Assembly: GCA_037113605.1 (NCBI GenBank)
Contig: CM073730.1
Location: forward strand, 126,231,176-126,295,175
Length of the DNA stretch: 64,000 nucleotides
DNA from: Calophaca sinica
Lineage: Eukaryota; Streptophyta; Magnoliopsida; Fabales; Fabaceae
Reading direction: 5' to 3'
Below are positions 1 through 11,400 of this stretch, one piece after another (position 1 is the first letter of the stretch; each line of letters opens with the position of its first letter). Both the position numbers and the translations under genes were made by a program. The notes beneath the pieces were generated by a model. The model saw only the letters and a program-made list of their open reading frames with translations. It did no database searches and was not told the origin of the DNA.

Positions 1-345
1 GCTCAGGAACTTAGGCTCTTGATACGATGAAGAAATCTATATTTTTGAATATACTTCTCATTGAATTGAATATTGAGAATGTGAATTACAGAATGAATGA
101 GACTTACAAGTGTATATATACACAAAGAAAAGAAACTAACTATCGGGAACCATCTAGAGAAACTCTGTTATGAACAGAAATAACTAACTATATCCAACTA
201 ATAACTACCTAAAACAAACTTAACTACCAGTTACAGCACATATGCAACATAATGCATATAATGGAAAGCTAATAACATACAGAAGGATCAAGGATCATAT
301 AGGAATAAGGAATAGGAATAAGTAATTCAACAATTCATCATGGGT
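1..345 (-). mobile_element. LTR-like end of a gypsy-type retrotransposon with adjacent primer-binding site
   Basis: Read on the - strand, this stretch has the layout of an LTR followed by a primer-binding site. A short TATATATACAC stretch near 112-122 is followed by an AT-rich leader, and then at about 14-26 by a sequence resembling the complement of the initiator-tRNA-Met 3' end (TATCAAGAGCC against the usual TGGTATCAGAGC). The internal region would lie off the left edge of the window. The exact LTR ends are not resolved. To the right lie 3'-pol remnants of a gypsy element in the same orientation. Confidence 0.4.
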
Positions 346-399
346 TTTACCGATTTTATCCCTAAAATCAAATTCCGCCTCGGATCTTAGTAACAATTA

Positions 400-960
400 T
401 TCCTACCACATCATTAGAATTAGCTCCAAAATACCTTCAGGTTCCTTAAGGGTCTCTATTTTAGCAAAGGCAAGTATATCGAATAATGTAGGAGCATTGC
501 TAGCACGATTCTTGAGTTGTGAAGCATCAAAGGTAGGTGTTATGGACTTTAGCTCTTACCAGAAGGGATAGAGTGTATGCCATTCCTCCGACCTTCAATA
601 ATATTACAAGGATCAAAATATCAAGAGGGAAGCTTTTGATCAAGTCTGTTGGTGCAAGCTTTTGATTGTCATTAAGGCTGCAAAAAAGCGAAGGGTTTGA
701 TATAGGAAATACGCAAAGAGAATTGATGAGCTGGAAATATATGTAAAAGTTAATTAGGATGGTCATTTGTAGGTGAGATGTAAAGATTAATTGGGAAGAT
801 ATGCAAGAATTCAGATAGTTCATCTCTTTTCTACATTCTAATTAACATTCACATATATTTCCAGCTCATCAATTCTCTTTGTGTATTTCCTATATCAAAC
901 CCTTCGCTTTTGGGTTCAAATCAAACCCTTCTCCTTGAGACGACCTTTGTCCTCAAGGGT
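400..960 (-). pseudogene. gypsy polyprotein 3'-end remnant, copy A
   Basis: The - strand around 527-600 encodes a degraded integrase C-terminal segment with the signature VGGMAYTL, as in the VGxxAYxLxLP stretch that precedes HPVFHVSxLK in Ty3/gypsy integrases. Near 930-950 the - strand reads EDKGRLKEKG, like the EDK tail that closes many plant gypsy polyproteins. Frameshifts and stops are frequent, so this is a fossil. Its left part is duplicated at 1080-1345. It also contains a 57-bp inverted repeat (688-744 and 851-907). Confidence 0.55.
688..907. repeat. 57-bp inverted repeat with 106-bp spacer
   Basis: Positions 688-744 and 851-907 are reverse complements with a single mismatch by eye (beginning GCGAAGGGTTTGATATAGG on the left arm). 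The arms lie inside the gypsy pol remnant, so this is probably an inverted duplication of a small piece of it. Confidence 0.8.
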
Positions 961-1079
961 GAATAAAAAAAGAAAGCTTGCAACAAATCGTAATAATATT
1001 TTCATGATGTATCTTTATTAGGTCTATTTTTTTCTTTTTTTTTTACCAAGATTTTGGTAGCAAATTTTCCCACTACTTC

Positions 1080-1345
1080 ATTAGAAATTGCTCCAAAATA
1101 GCCTCAGGTTCCATAGGGGTCTCTATTTTAGCAAATGCAAGTATGTCGGATGATGTAGGAGCATTGCCAGAACGATTCTTGAGTTTTGAAGCATCAAAGG
1201 TAGGTGTTATGGACAATGAGGGCCAGAGTGTATGTCATCGCTCCGACCTTATCAATAATATTGTAAGGATCAAAATATCAAGGGGCAAGCTTTTGATCAA
1301 GTCTGTTGCTGCAAGCTTTTGATTGTGATTAAGGCTGCAAAATCA
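1080..1345 (-). pseudogene. gypsy polyprotein 3'-end remnant, copy B
   Basis: This is a second copy of the integrase C-terminal region seen at 420-680. The - strand includes VGAMTYTLAL and then, in another frame, HASKLKNRSGNAPTSS. The two copies share long runs (for example the stretch around GAAGCATCAAAGGTAGGTG) but differ by substitutions and small indels. The repeat could come from tandem duplication or from two overlapping insertions. It has no coding capacity left. Confidence 0.55.
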
Positions 1346-1570
1346 TCTAGTGGCCCCTTAATTTTAAATGTCTAATAGACCGCCCCCGATTACGTCTTGC
1401 ACAGTCTTAGGTCTTACCGGTTATCGGCGGTCTTACTGATAAATTACTTTGTTTTGGTTAGATAAGGAGACTCTATTCGCAGTGACATATTTCTTTATTT
1501 TCTTTTAAATTTGATATACAATTTTTCATTTAATGTGCCTATTTTGTATTGAATTTTGTTTTGTATCATC

Positions 1571-1577
<7 letters not shown>

Positions 1578-1640
<63 letters not shown>
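1578..1640. repeat. (AT)n microsatellite
   Basis: An almost pure TA dinucleotide run of about 60 bp in non-coding DNA. Confidence 0.95.
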
Positions 1641-1641
<1 letters not shown>

Positions 1642-1659
1642 CTTTACACTGCAATAATA

Positions 1660-2200
1660 TATGAATTTTTTTTTAAAAAAATTACCTTTCAGAATACATT
1701 CGACAAAGTTAACTCCGAAATGCATATATCATACATTTCTAGAAGTTAACTTCCGAAAGGTTGATGACATTCATTTGACCTTCTGAAAGTTACTTTCGGA
1801 ACATGGGGTATATGCATTCTAGTGTTAGACTTCTAGAATGTATATTTGCTTTCGGAAAAAACTTTCAAAAGTAAACTTTCAGAACATATATTTGCTTTCA
1901 AGTCTTGGCTAGGTGGGGAAGCAAAACATAGATTCTTTGGGAAGGCAAAACATGGGGTCCGTGATGGATCATTAAGCTTTGACCATTTGATTCATTTTGA
2001 CGCTCACCTCTCTCCTCTATGTAAATGAATCCAATGGTTAGAATTCAACTATCCATCATGGGCCACATGTTTTGCTTTCCCACCCTAGCCATCACATTCC
2101 TTCCAATAGTTAATTTCTGGAAGACATTTCAAATCTAAAATAGGAACCTTCTGATCGTAAACTTCCAGATATAGGTATTATGGGGAAAAATAAATTTGAG
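1660..2200. repeat. MITE-like region with partial palindromes and an inner hairpin
   Basis: Between 1690 and 1900 short imperfect palindromes built on CTTCCGAAAGTT / AACTTTCGGAA recur. Inside, 1905-1930 (GGCTAGGTGGGGAAGCAAAAC) is repeated in inverted form at 2069-2094, giving a hairpin-type element of about 190 bp. No clean target duplication was found, so the class is open. It lies 170-800 bp upstream of the hydrolase start codon. Confidence 0.5.
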
Positions 2201-2271
2201 AGAAGGGGAGTGTATTAGAAAATAGTGTGCAAATAGCAACCCCTAAGAATGATTCGGATTCCAATAAAACG

Positions 2272-2298
2272 TGGGCCTTCGAAACCCTTACGGGCCCA
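2272..2298 (+). promoter_or_regulatory. Site II (TGGGCC) motifs and a telo-box-like motif in the hydrolase promoter
   Basis: TGGGCC occurs at 2272-2277 and, in inverted form, at 2293-2298, with AAACCCTT between them at 2282-2289. In plants, paired TGGGCY (site II) elements with telo-box-like AAACCCT are common in promoters of nuclear genes for mitochondrial and ribosomal proteins. They sit 170-190 bp upstream of the ATG at 2465. Function here is inferred from position and motif only. No convincing TATA box is visible nearby. Confidence 0.45.
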
Positions 2299-2464
2299 AG
2301 TTAGTTCCCTAGGGAAAGAAATCTTCAATTTCAGACTCGAGACACGAGCATTGCGCACACTCTGCTCCAGCTTCATTGCAGAGCACACTCGCTACAAACA
2401 TCAAACACCTGCTCTGCAAGCTAAAACCGAGAAAACTAGAAACCAGAAAGAGAAAAAATCGACG

Positions 2465-5400
2465 ATGCAGAGATTCAAAGCTCTGCTACCACAAAATAGG
2501 TCCTCATTTCGCACGCTCTGTTCCCACCGTCGAGCTTTCATTGCGCAACCAAATTACGCGCACCACGATGATGATGAAGATGATTCCCAGCAGCAGGTCA
2601 CTTTTCTAGTGCTTCGCTTTTATTATGATTTTTTTTTTGGTAATTTTATTTTTATTTTTTTTAATTGACGATTTCGTTATTTGATTTTAGATTTTAGTTG
2701 AAGGAAGAATAAAATCGCGTGCAGCTATTCTCAACAGGCCAGCTTCTCTAAACGCGCTTACTACTTCAATGGTACGGCGTTTCTCTTCCTCCTTGTTTCA
2801 TTGCGCGTTTTGAGTTCATTCGCTTGAGGTAAACGCCAAGCCGTTTTTGATTTCGTAGGTTGCTCGCTTGAAGAGGCTTTATGATTCGTGGGAAGAAAAC
2901 TCTAATATTGGCTTTGTTTTGATGAAGGTACTGCAAACTAAGGAACGTAATGATATTATTATTATTCGTGATATTATGTAGTTTTTAATTCAATGTAGTT
3001 TTATATTTTTCATTATGTTCATATTGGTCATAGTTTTGAGAATGAGTTTCTGTCTCGTATGTTTTGAAGGGTAAAGGTAGAGCTTTTTGTTCTGGTGCTG
3101 ATGTTGTTAGGCTGTATCACTCGCTCAATGAAGGTGCGTTGCATTTTAAAATTTTATTAATTAAGAACTACATTATCGTTTTTACTTTCAATCCTTCAAG
3201 CGGATACATCAAATTCATGTTTGTAAGTGTTATAAGTGGATACATCATATATTAATATTATCCTTTTTTTTTTATTTTGTAGATTAAATATGGTGCATTG
3301 CCATTTTAAGTTGTACATTTCATCTTCTAAGTTCTATCTAACACAACAGCTGATTTAGTGGCTTTTCCAAGATCTGTTTTATTCATTGGGTTATTGTGTA
3401 CTCGTTTTTCCTGATAAAAATTTAAAAGTTGCTAAATTGAGTTGATTCTTGTTGGAGTGAAGGTGGAATGTCTATTTTTATATTACTTCCATGTGTGAAA
3501 TAAAATCAAGGACTGTTTGTTAGTTCTCGTTTTCATCTAAATAATGCAGTGCATGACATTATTTGCTATAATATCAACAGCTTCTACCAGTGAATCTTCT
3601 TTTCCAATAGGATATTTTCCCTTGCTTCTTGTGCTCTTGGATTGTTTGAGGTATTTGTTTGTTAGATATACAGAAGGATTGGGCCACTCTTTGGTTGCTG
3701 ATGCTTTCTATATGTCATTTTTGCTGTCAGGAGAGTTCTCATTGACCTTTTTGTATTTTATCTCTCTTTTGGTAAACTCGCCTACTGAGGGCTTTTAGAG
3801 GTCTTTTTGACATATGTCCAGATCACCTAAGGCAAAATCTTGCCATTTTTTCCACAGTAGGGGGCTTCCCCAACTATATTGATATACTCATTTTTAATCC
3901 TATTTGTCTTGTGTGTCTACTTATCCATCGTAGCATTCTTATTCTTATGTCTAAAACATTGAGCTTATTCTTTGTTCGTTGCCATCCAACTTTTAGTCCC
4001 ATGCAACATCACAAGCAGTGTTGTTAAAAAGCGGCCATGGCGGCGCTATGGCGGAAGGCGGTGGCGGATCTTCAACAAACCGCAACAAACCAGGCGGTGG
4101 CGGGGCGGGTTCTGCATGGCAGATCATGGCGGCCGCCTCGCGTGTGGCAGCCAGGGCGGATGGCGCGCGCCATGGCGGAAACCCGGCCAAAAATGGTGAA
4201 ACCGTGCATGTTTGGCTAGATGACCCGACTCAGGATCCGACCCGGTTCTGCGTGTTATGCGTTTTTTCTTGGATCGGGGCGCGCGGCCTCAGAGGAGGAG
4301 ACGAGAGGCGCTCGAATTTGGCTACACACGAAGAAGTATGGAGGAAGAAGAAGGAGAGAGTTTTCTGCGCTCAAATTTGGATCTGACCCAATTCTGCGTG
4401 TTCTGTTTTCTACCATTTGCAGCTGCTCATTTTCAAACAGTGGCGGCGGTGACTTCAACTGGGTGCTGAATGGTCGAGTTAGCCAGTTAGGGTTTTTTAC
4501 AAATTGGGCCATGTGGCCATATGGGCCTCAATATGGCCATAACATGTGTTTCACTGATAACATACAATATAATATATATAATAATAATCTAAATAACGCA
4601 TTCCATATAAATTCAGTAAATAATCTAAATAATAATAACAATAGTAATAAAAAAAATTCAGAAAAATAATCTAAATAATAATAATAATAATAACAATAGT
4701 AATAAAAAATAATCTAAATAATAATAACAATAGTAATAATATTCTAACTAATAATAACACTAGTAATAAAAAATTCAGAAAAATATAATAAATTAAATTA
4801 AATATCAAATAGTAATAGTAATATATTTTAGTTCAATTTAGTTCAATTGAAGCCTTATATTTTAGTTATGTAGTATTTTTTTTTGCACTACAATATATAT
4901 ATATATATATTGCCCGCCATGGCGTCAGCCATTTCCCGCAACGCAATCCGCCATTTTTTTATGGTGGATTTTTGGCTTTCCGCCGTGGACCGCCATCCGC
5001 CATTGATAACTAAGCTTGAGTGATACTTTCTATCTCAAATAACACCCAAAGCCCTCCTCCCTTTTACCTACCCTGCTTGAATCCTATGATTTACATCTCC
5101 CTCTACTTCCTTTTCAGTTTGTATGATGGACTCATAGATCCAAGATGCTTCGGCCCTATAACTTGTGGTAAAGTATGGTCTCCAGTTTTAACTTCTAAGT
5201 TAGAATTAATGTGCCTTGTGGCATACTTACATTCCCTATACTCGATTTTACTTCTACTTAAATGAAAGTCATGTGCTTCCAAAGCCTTGTCTCCACCTCT
5301 CAAGCTTCCTAGTTTCACTTTAAAAGGTAAAGTAAAACATCTCAATAATTGATGAGAAAATCATGGTTGACATTCTAGCACATCCATGATCGTTAGCCGT

Positions 5401-8400
5401 TAATGCATAAGCATGAACTATGAATTGCTGATATTTTCATCAATAATTGTGATGATTTACTTTATCCTCGCACTTAGAGGAGCTAGATTTAATCAAATAT
5501 AGGCAACACAAACTCTTTTTTTCCTATAGTTTTCTATAATACATCTTTTCCAAATTTGTAAAAATCATTTGCAAGTCCTTTTAATTCTCATATCTCTCTA
5601 TCAATTTTTATAGCAAGTATATTGCTTCCATGATCTGCATCCTCGACATAACACTAAATTGTTTTTTTGAATGTGAGTCTTTTGTTTTAATCTTCACTCA
5701 ATTACCTTCGCGTAGCTTCATAGTAAGGCTCATGAGCTTAATGCCTTAATCCCCCTATAATTTTTGTAATTTTGTATGTCGCCCTTCTTCTAATGATACA
5801 GATCAAACTACTCCATTCACTCAATATGATCTTATACCTCATAATCCTGGTAAACATCTATTGCCGGGCCGTGTTTAGAAAATTTGGGGCCTAGTCGAAA
5901 CTATCAATGGGACTTAATATATTGTCAATTTATATAAGCAATGCATAGAACCTGAAAATTGCAAGTAAATTGGAAAAAATAATGAAATGATAGAACCTGA
6001 AAATAGAAAATTGCACATTGATATTATCTGTTGCAACAATTTGATATGGTTATCTTTCTTGAAAGCTCACTTCAAAATAATATGAAAAGAGCATGAAGAT
6101 GTAGAGAAAAAAATGAGAGAGCATTGAGGAAAACAATTTGAGTGCAGGTTAAAAAAACAATTTGAGTTGATAAAGAATTGAGAATTATTTGAACATGTAT
6201 CGGTTATAAATGTTTAATTATTTGACTTTATAAAATTGAGAATTTGGGTTGCACTCATCATTAGTGAAATGTGTCTTCTGTTTTCCTCAAAATGCATTCA
6301 ATTAAGCCCAATTGATGTTAATAGAGAAATGGAGCTATACGGCTTGCATCTGTTGAGGTATTTGATTGTGTAAAATAGGCCTAATCTATAAAAATAAAGG
6401 ACTACTGCACCCAAATAAAATACTCAAATAGGCAATAAATTAAACTTTGTAGTAAAATATTTAGTACTACTACTAACTATATCACAAAGTGGGACCTAAG
6501 GCAATGGCCTTAGTTGTCTATAAGTAGCCACGACCCTGATCTTTTGTGAGCCATTTTATGCCTTTGTCTTTTAGATTCTTCTATACCTCAATAGCTATAT
6601 TTTTCGATCCATCTTTGTTCCATTCTCTTTAATTCTTCTTTTATCTCAAACTCATGAATTCGACGATAGGTGTCATTTTGATCCTCCTGTCTACCATTTA
6701 GCCTATCAGAGTACTATAAAATCCTATACCTTTTATTAATAGCTTGTGATAATAACTTTTCCACCTTTCATTGACATCTTGTTCCATAACTATGACATTA
6801 CTTTCTTCATCCTTAATGTTTGTAAATTATGACCTTACTTTCATTGCATGGTTTATCACACTCCCATTTAACCTTAATCAGCTAATCTTATGTTGCATGC
6901 TTATGTTACACCTCAAGAATCTTTACCTTTTGGTCCAAAGCCTCTTGATTCATTGAGTGTCTCTTTTGCTACCTTCCGTAGCTGCTAAGGAAGAGGGTCG
7001 AATTGATGTGGCATGGCGGCGACGGGAATCGATCTGAATGAAGCTTCAAGCGTCTTTAGTTATCTCATTCCACATATTGTTAGCACTTCTTTGTGCCTCG
7101 AAGAACCCTCCTTCCAAAACCCTTTCATGACCATATTTTGATCCTTGAAACCATATTTTGACCATTTCTATTTACTATCGCTTTGACTCATACAAAACCA
7201 AGACCTTTTATTAGGTAGTCAAGCCCTCTCTAGGTATGACTTTGTAATTCGTGCAATGCTCTCTATCTAGTGTCCTTATTAGAAAGAAATCAATTTGAGA
7301 GCATACCGCCCCCACATTTATACGTGAATAGTTGCTCCTTCTATTTCCTAAAACAAGCATTAGCTATTGTAAAATCTAGAACTAAAAAATCTAGAATAGT
7401 TTCATCCATTGCATTTGCTTCATCTAGACCATACCCCATATGCAAACCCTTTTATCCTCTAAATTCTCTCCTCACATGATAATTAGACAAAACTTTTTTC
7501 CTAATGGGATTTCTTGAGCTATACCTTCTAAATCCTCCCAAAGCTTTATTTTACGGTGTTCATCGTTTAACGCCACATATGGTGCATATGCAGTAATAAA
7601 TTTGTTGGGCCCTAATTTAGATGAAAAAATTACCGAAAATATCTTATGTTCATAAATCATAAATTATTTATGAATTATGATCAGATGGGTCGCAGATAAG
7701 ACAATCTATAGTAGGACTCCAATTAGTTTTTAGTTCAGTTTTCAGATTTTCTCAATTGCTCCATCATCAGAGGCAGGTTTTACCTTCATTTTTTACTAGT
7801 TGAATAGTGATACTTCTGTTTCAGATGTTTCTTACATTCACAAATCATGACATTTTTATGTTTATTATGAGCAGGAAATGATGAAGAAGCTAAACAGTTT
7901 TTCAAAACATTATATTCATTTGTATATCTTCAAGGGACATATCTTAAGCCACATGTGAGTATTGGATCATCGCCAAGACTTTTGTTTGAGATGTTGAGTA
8001 CTTTGGATTGGAGAGATAAAAATATACCTAAAATAAGTTTTTGTGTGCTCATGTTTGCTACTCCACCAGCGGAACAATTTGAAGTTGATTGGTCCTGCTA
8101 TGTGCCAAATACCGTGTTACTCTTGTTTATCATAATATTTAGATATTTGGCTAACAGTGATTTCTGATTCAGACGAAGGAGGTATTATCCTTTATAAATA
8201 TGATATTCATGACACATGCATTATATATAGTCTACTTTGCCTCCAAATATTTATTTGTTTTGAACGGGGGATTCCTTTGCTTACATTTCCTCAGAAGAAG
8301 TGGATAAGCAAGTGTTACCCATTACAAGTACTATCTCGAATCTGTGCACTATATCTTAGATCTGGCTATGGAAATGCTCCCACGAGTCAGTTTATCTATA

Positions 8401-11400
8401 CGTCTTTGTTAAGAGCCATTGTCTGATCTGACAAATACTGTTACCTCCAACTTGTGTTATATTATCAACCCAACTTTAATAGTGGTCCATCTTCATGCTT
8501 TTTGCCTTCCAAACTGATGAGATATTCTTTGATTCATATGGTTCCTACTGTGTTTGGGCACTGGACTAATAAAAACTGGCAGTTAACTCTGCAACCATTT
8601 CTATTGGCCCGAAGCACACTGTTACACCTAGTCTACACAAGAATTTTCCTAGAGCAACTATTATATTCAAGCACTGGACTAATAAAAACTGGCAGTTAAC
8701 TCTGCAACCATTTCTATTGGCCCGAAGCACAAACACTGTTACACCTAGTCTACACAAGAATTTTCCTAGAGCAACTATTATATTCAACAAGGGAAAAACT
8801 GTGTGAAGGGAACCGTGTCCATCTGATGAGAGAGAATTTTCGGTAGATTGGTGGTACCTCCATAGGCAAGAGTTGGCTTCTATATCATTATATATGGGAT
8901 ATATGAGAGAAAAAGAGCGAAGATAATAAAAGAGTCAGAATTGAAATTTTCAAAATAAATTTGTGTTAGCTTTAAATAAGATGAAATTTAGAATCCAACT
9001 TTTGCAGTATTTAAAGCAACTATCAAGATGATTAGGCTAGTAAGTTTACTCACATCAGCATTAATTTATGTGCATATACTGTATTGTTAAGATTGTTATA
9101 GCTGCATAATGATTTCTAGTAGATAACTCATCTATTTTATGGCTTTTATTTACTATGAAAGCTTTTTCAGAACCTGTATGAAGACTTTATGGACATTTTT
9201 GCAGGTTGCTTTTTTGGATGGAATGACAATGGGCTGTGGATCTGGAATTTCTCTTCCAGGGATGTTCCGTGTGGTGACTGATAAAACTGTACGTGATTTC
9301 TTCAGATACTCATTGAATTATGCTGACTTGACACTTGCTCAATAATTTTTTTTTTTCATGTTCATTAAATTCAGGTAACTAATCATTTTTCTGTTTAAAC
9401 TTTGCAGATTTTTTCTCACCCAGAGGCTCAAATAGGTTTCCACCCTGATGCAGGAGCTTCTTACCTTTTGTCTCGTCTACCTGGCTACTTAGGTAATATA
9501 AATTTTGCACTCTATTTGAGCGCTAGCCTCCTGCATAACACCTTTGATATCAGCATCTTTCAAAAAACAATTACTTGGAACAGAAATCATGAACTAATCC
9601 TCAATATGATTACTACCCAAAAAGATGAAAAGAACTATTTGTAAAAATAATTTCAGAAGACATTTTATGGAAATTTTCATCAAGTCTAAGAGCCCAATTC
9701 TTTTCTTGAAAAAAGTTGTTAAACTTTCAATTCTTTGAAAGGTTTCTACGTCATTTTGTCTAAACGAGCCCAAAATGGCAGTGTGATTGAAACTTCCAAA
9801 TCTTCCAGCCTTTGCTTGTGCTGAACATTGCAAACTCCATGCACCAACTGTAGGCAAGAATGGATGTTGTCAGTTGTCCCCGGATGATAACCATAGAAAT
9901 AAGTAACTAATACCCACGGCTCTCTTTCAACTGCACAGTACTAAGCAGATAAGCAGATGTTCCATATTACATCTATGGTGCTGATTAACTATAACAAGCT
10001 TCTTTCTCAAATTTATAACTGTTCGAACGTTAAGGCATTGCTACCATGTAAATCCAAGTGGAATATTCTCAGCTGAAGATATTTTCACATTTAGCTGGCT
10101 GCCCACAGATCCTTTTGACAATTTCACGATGATTAGCTGTAATTCCTGTTCATGGTAGAAGTGATGGAAACAAACTTGCCTACTCAGCAATTTTTACGTA
10201 AAGTTAACTCAGTTTCTATTGGAATTGAAAATGGATTAGACCTAACTTAGCTCCTAATTAAAGCTAGCTCAAGTGGAAGGGATTGTGCATCTCGTTATGA
10301 GTAGTATTTTGGGCATATACCCGGTCAATGTGAGGTCGTGACACATCTCTCTCATGCCAGGATTGGATGTTTAGAGTATAAATTTGCAGGATTGGACATT
10401 TGTAGGTGACCCAATATCAAGTGCATGATTGACTCTGATATGATATTATAATCAAGAATGGGCTGTGTCTAACTCCACTTGTAAAGCTAGTTTAAGGGGG
10501 GAAGAATTTCCTAAGTCATTGTAAGGAGTATTTTAGCCAACAATTTCCACTCAATCATCCATGGTTGTTTAACTTTTGAGTTAACTCAGAGAGTTAACTT
10601 GCTTACAAAATTGTTTCTGCGTGAACTCAGGTAGACTCGATTAGAATCTTAAGTGTAATCTAAGGACTATTGTACGAGTCTACAACATACTCCCTCCGGT
10701 CCTTTTTATAATGAATAAAATGGTCAATTTTCTTGGTCTTAATTATTTGAAACAACAATTTTCCAAAGCAATAAATGCCTAATTTCCAAGGTATTAAAAA
10801 CCGGATCGGGCATTGAACTGGAGAGGGCCTGGGTTCAGGGTTTTTGGGTTCGACCGGGGTCGAACCGGGTTCAATTAAATATTATTAAAAAAATATTTAA
10901 TACAATATATAACAACCCAAAGAAAAAATTACACAAAAAATTACACATTCATCCATCTTAAATATGACATAACTATTACGTTCAATAACACAAAATATGA
11001 AAATAATATCCTTATCAATAACAACTATAAAATAGAGGATAAGTTCAACAACACAGTCAACCAATTCTAACATCAATCATAATATTCATTGAGGTCGACT
11101 CCTTCAGGATCAAAGATATTATGCATGGGGTCTTCACTAGTTGAACCACCATCATCACCTTCAAGTGTAAGCTCAATAGTGTCAAGTTCTTCATTATTTC
11201 TCAATAAATCACCAACTATTGGAATTGCATTTTCATGATAAAGAAGAGTGTCAATCTCATGAATATCAAGTTCTGGAGGTGCTTCTTCTTCTTCTTCAAC
11301 AACCCAAAAATCATTATCATCAATGGACTCATAATCAATGGGATCATAACATAACTTCTGGCGTTTGAGCCTACAATAAAAGTATAAAATAAAACATCAC

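Noticed and set aside
1549..1749. Open frame with a long YIYIYI stretch
   Set aside because: It is the translation of the (AT)n microsatellite.
2249..2668. 139-codon frame overlapping exon 1 of the hydrolase
   Set aside because: It starts upstream in the promoter, shares only part of the exon in frame and runs into intron 1. The spliced model starting at 2465 gives the family protein.
4018..4512. Several overlapping frames on both strands
   Set aside because: They arise from the GC-rich, stop-poor core of a non-autonomous transposon; no domain is recognisable.
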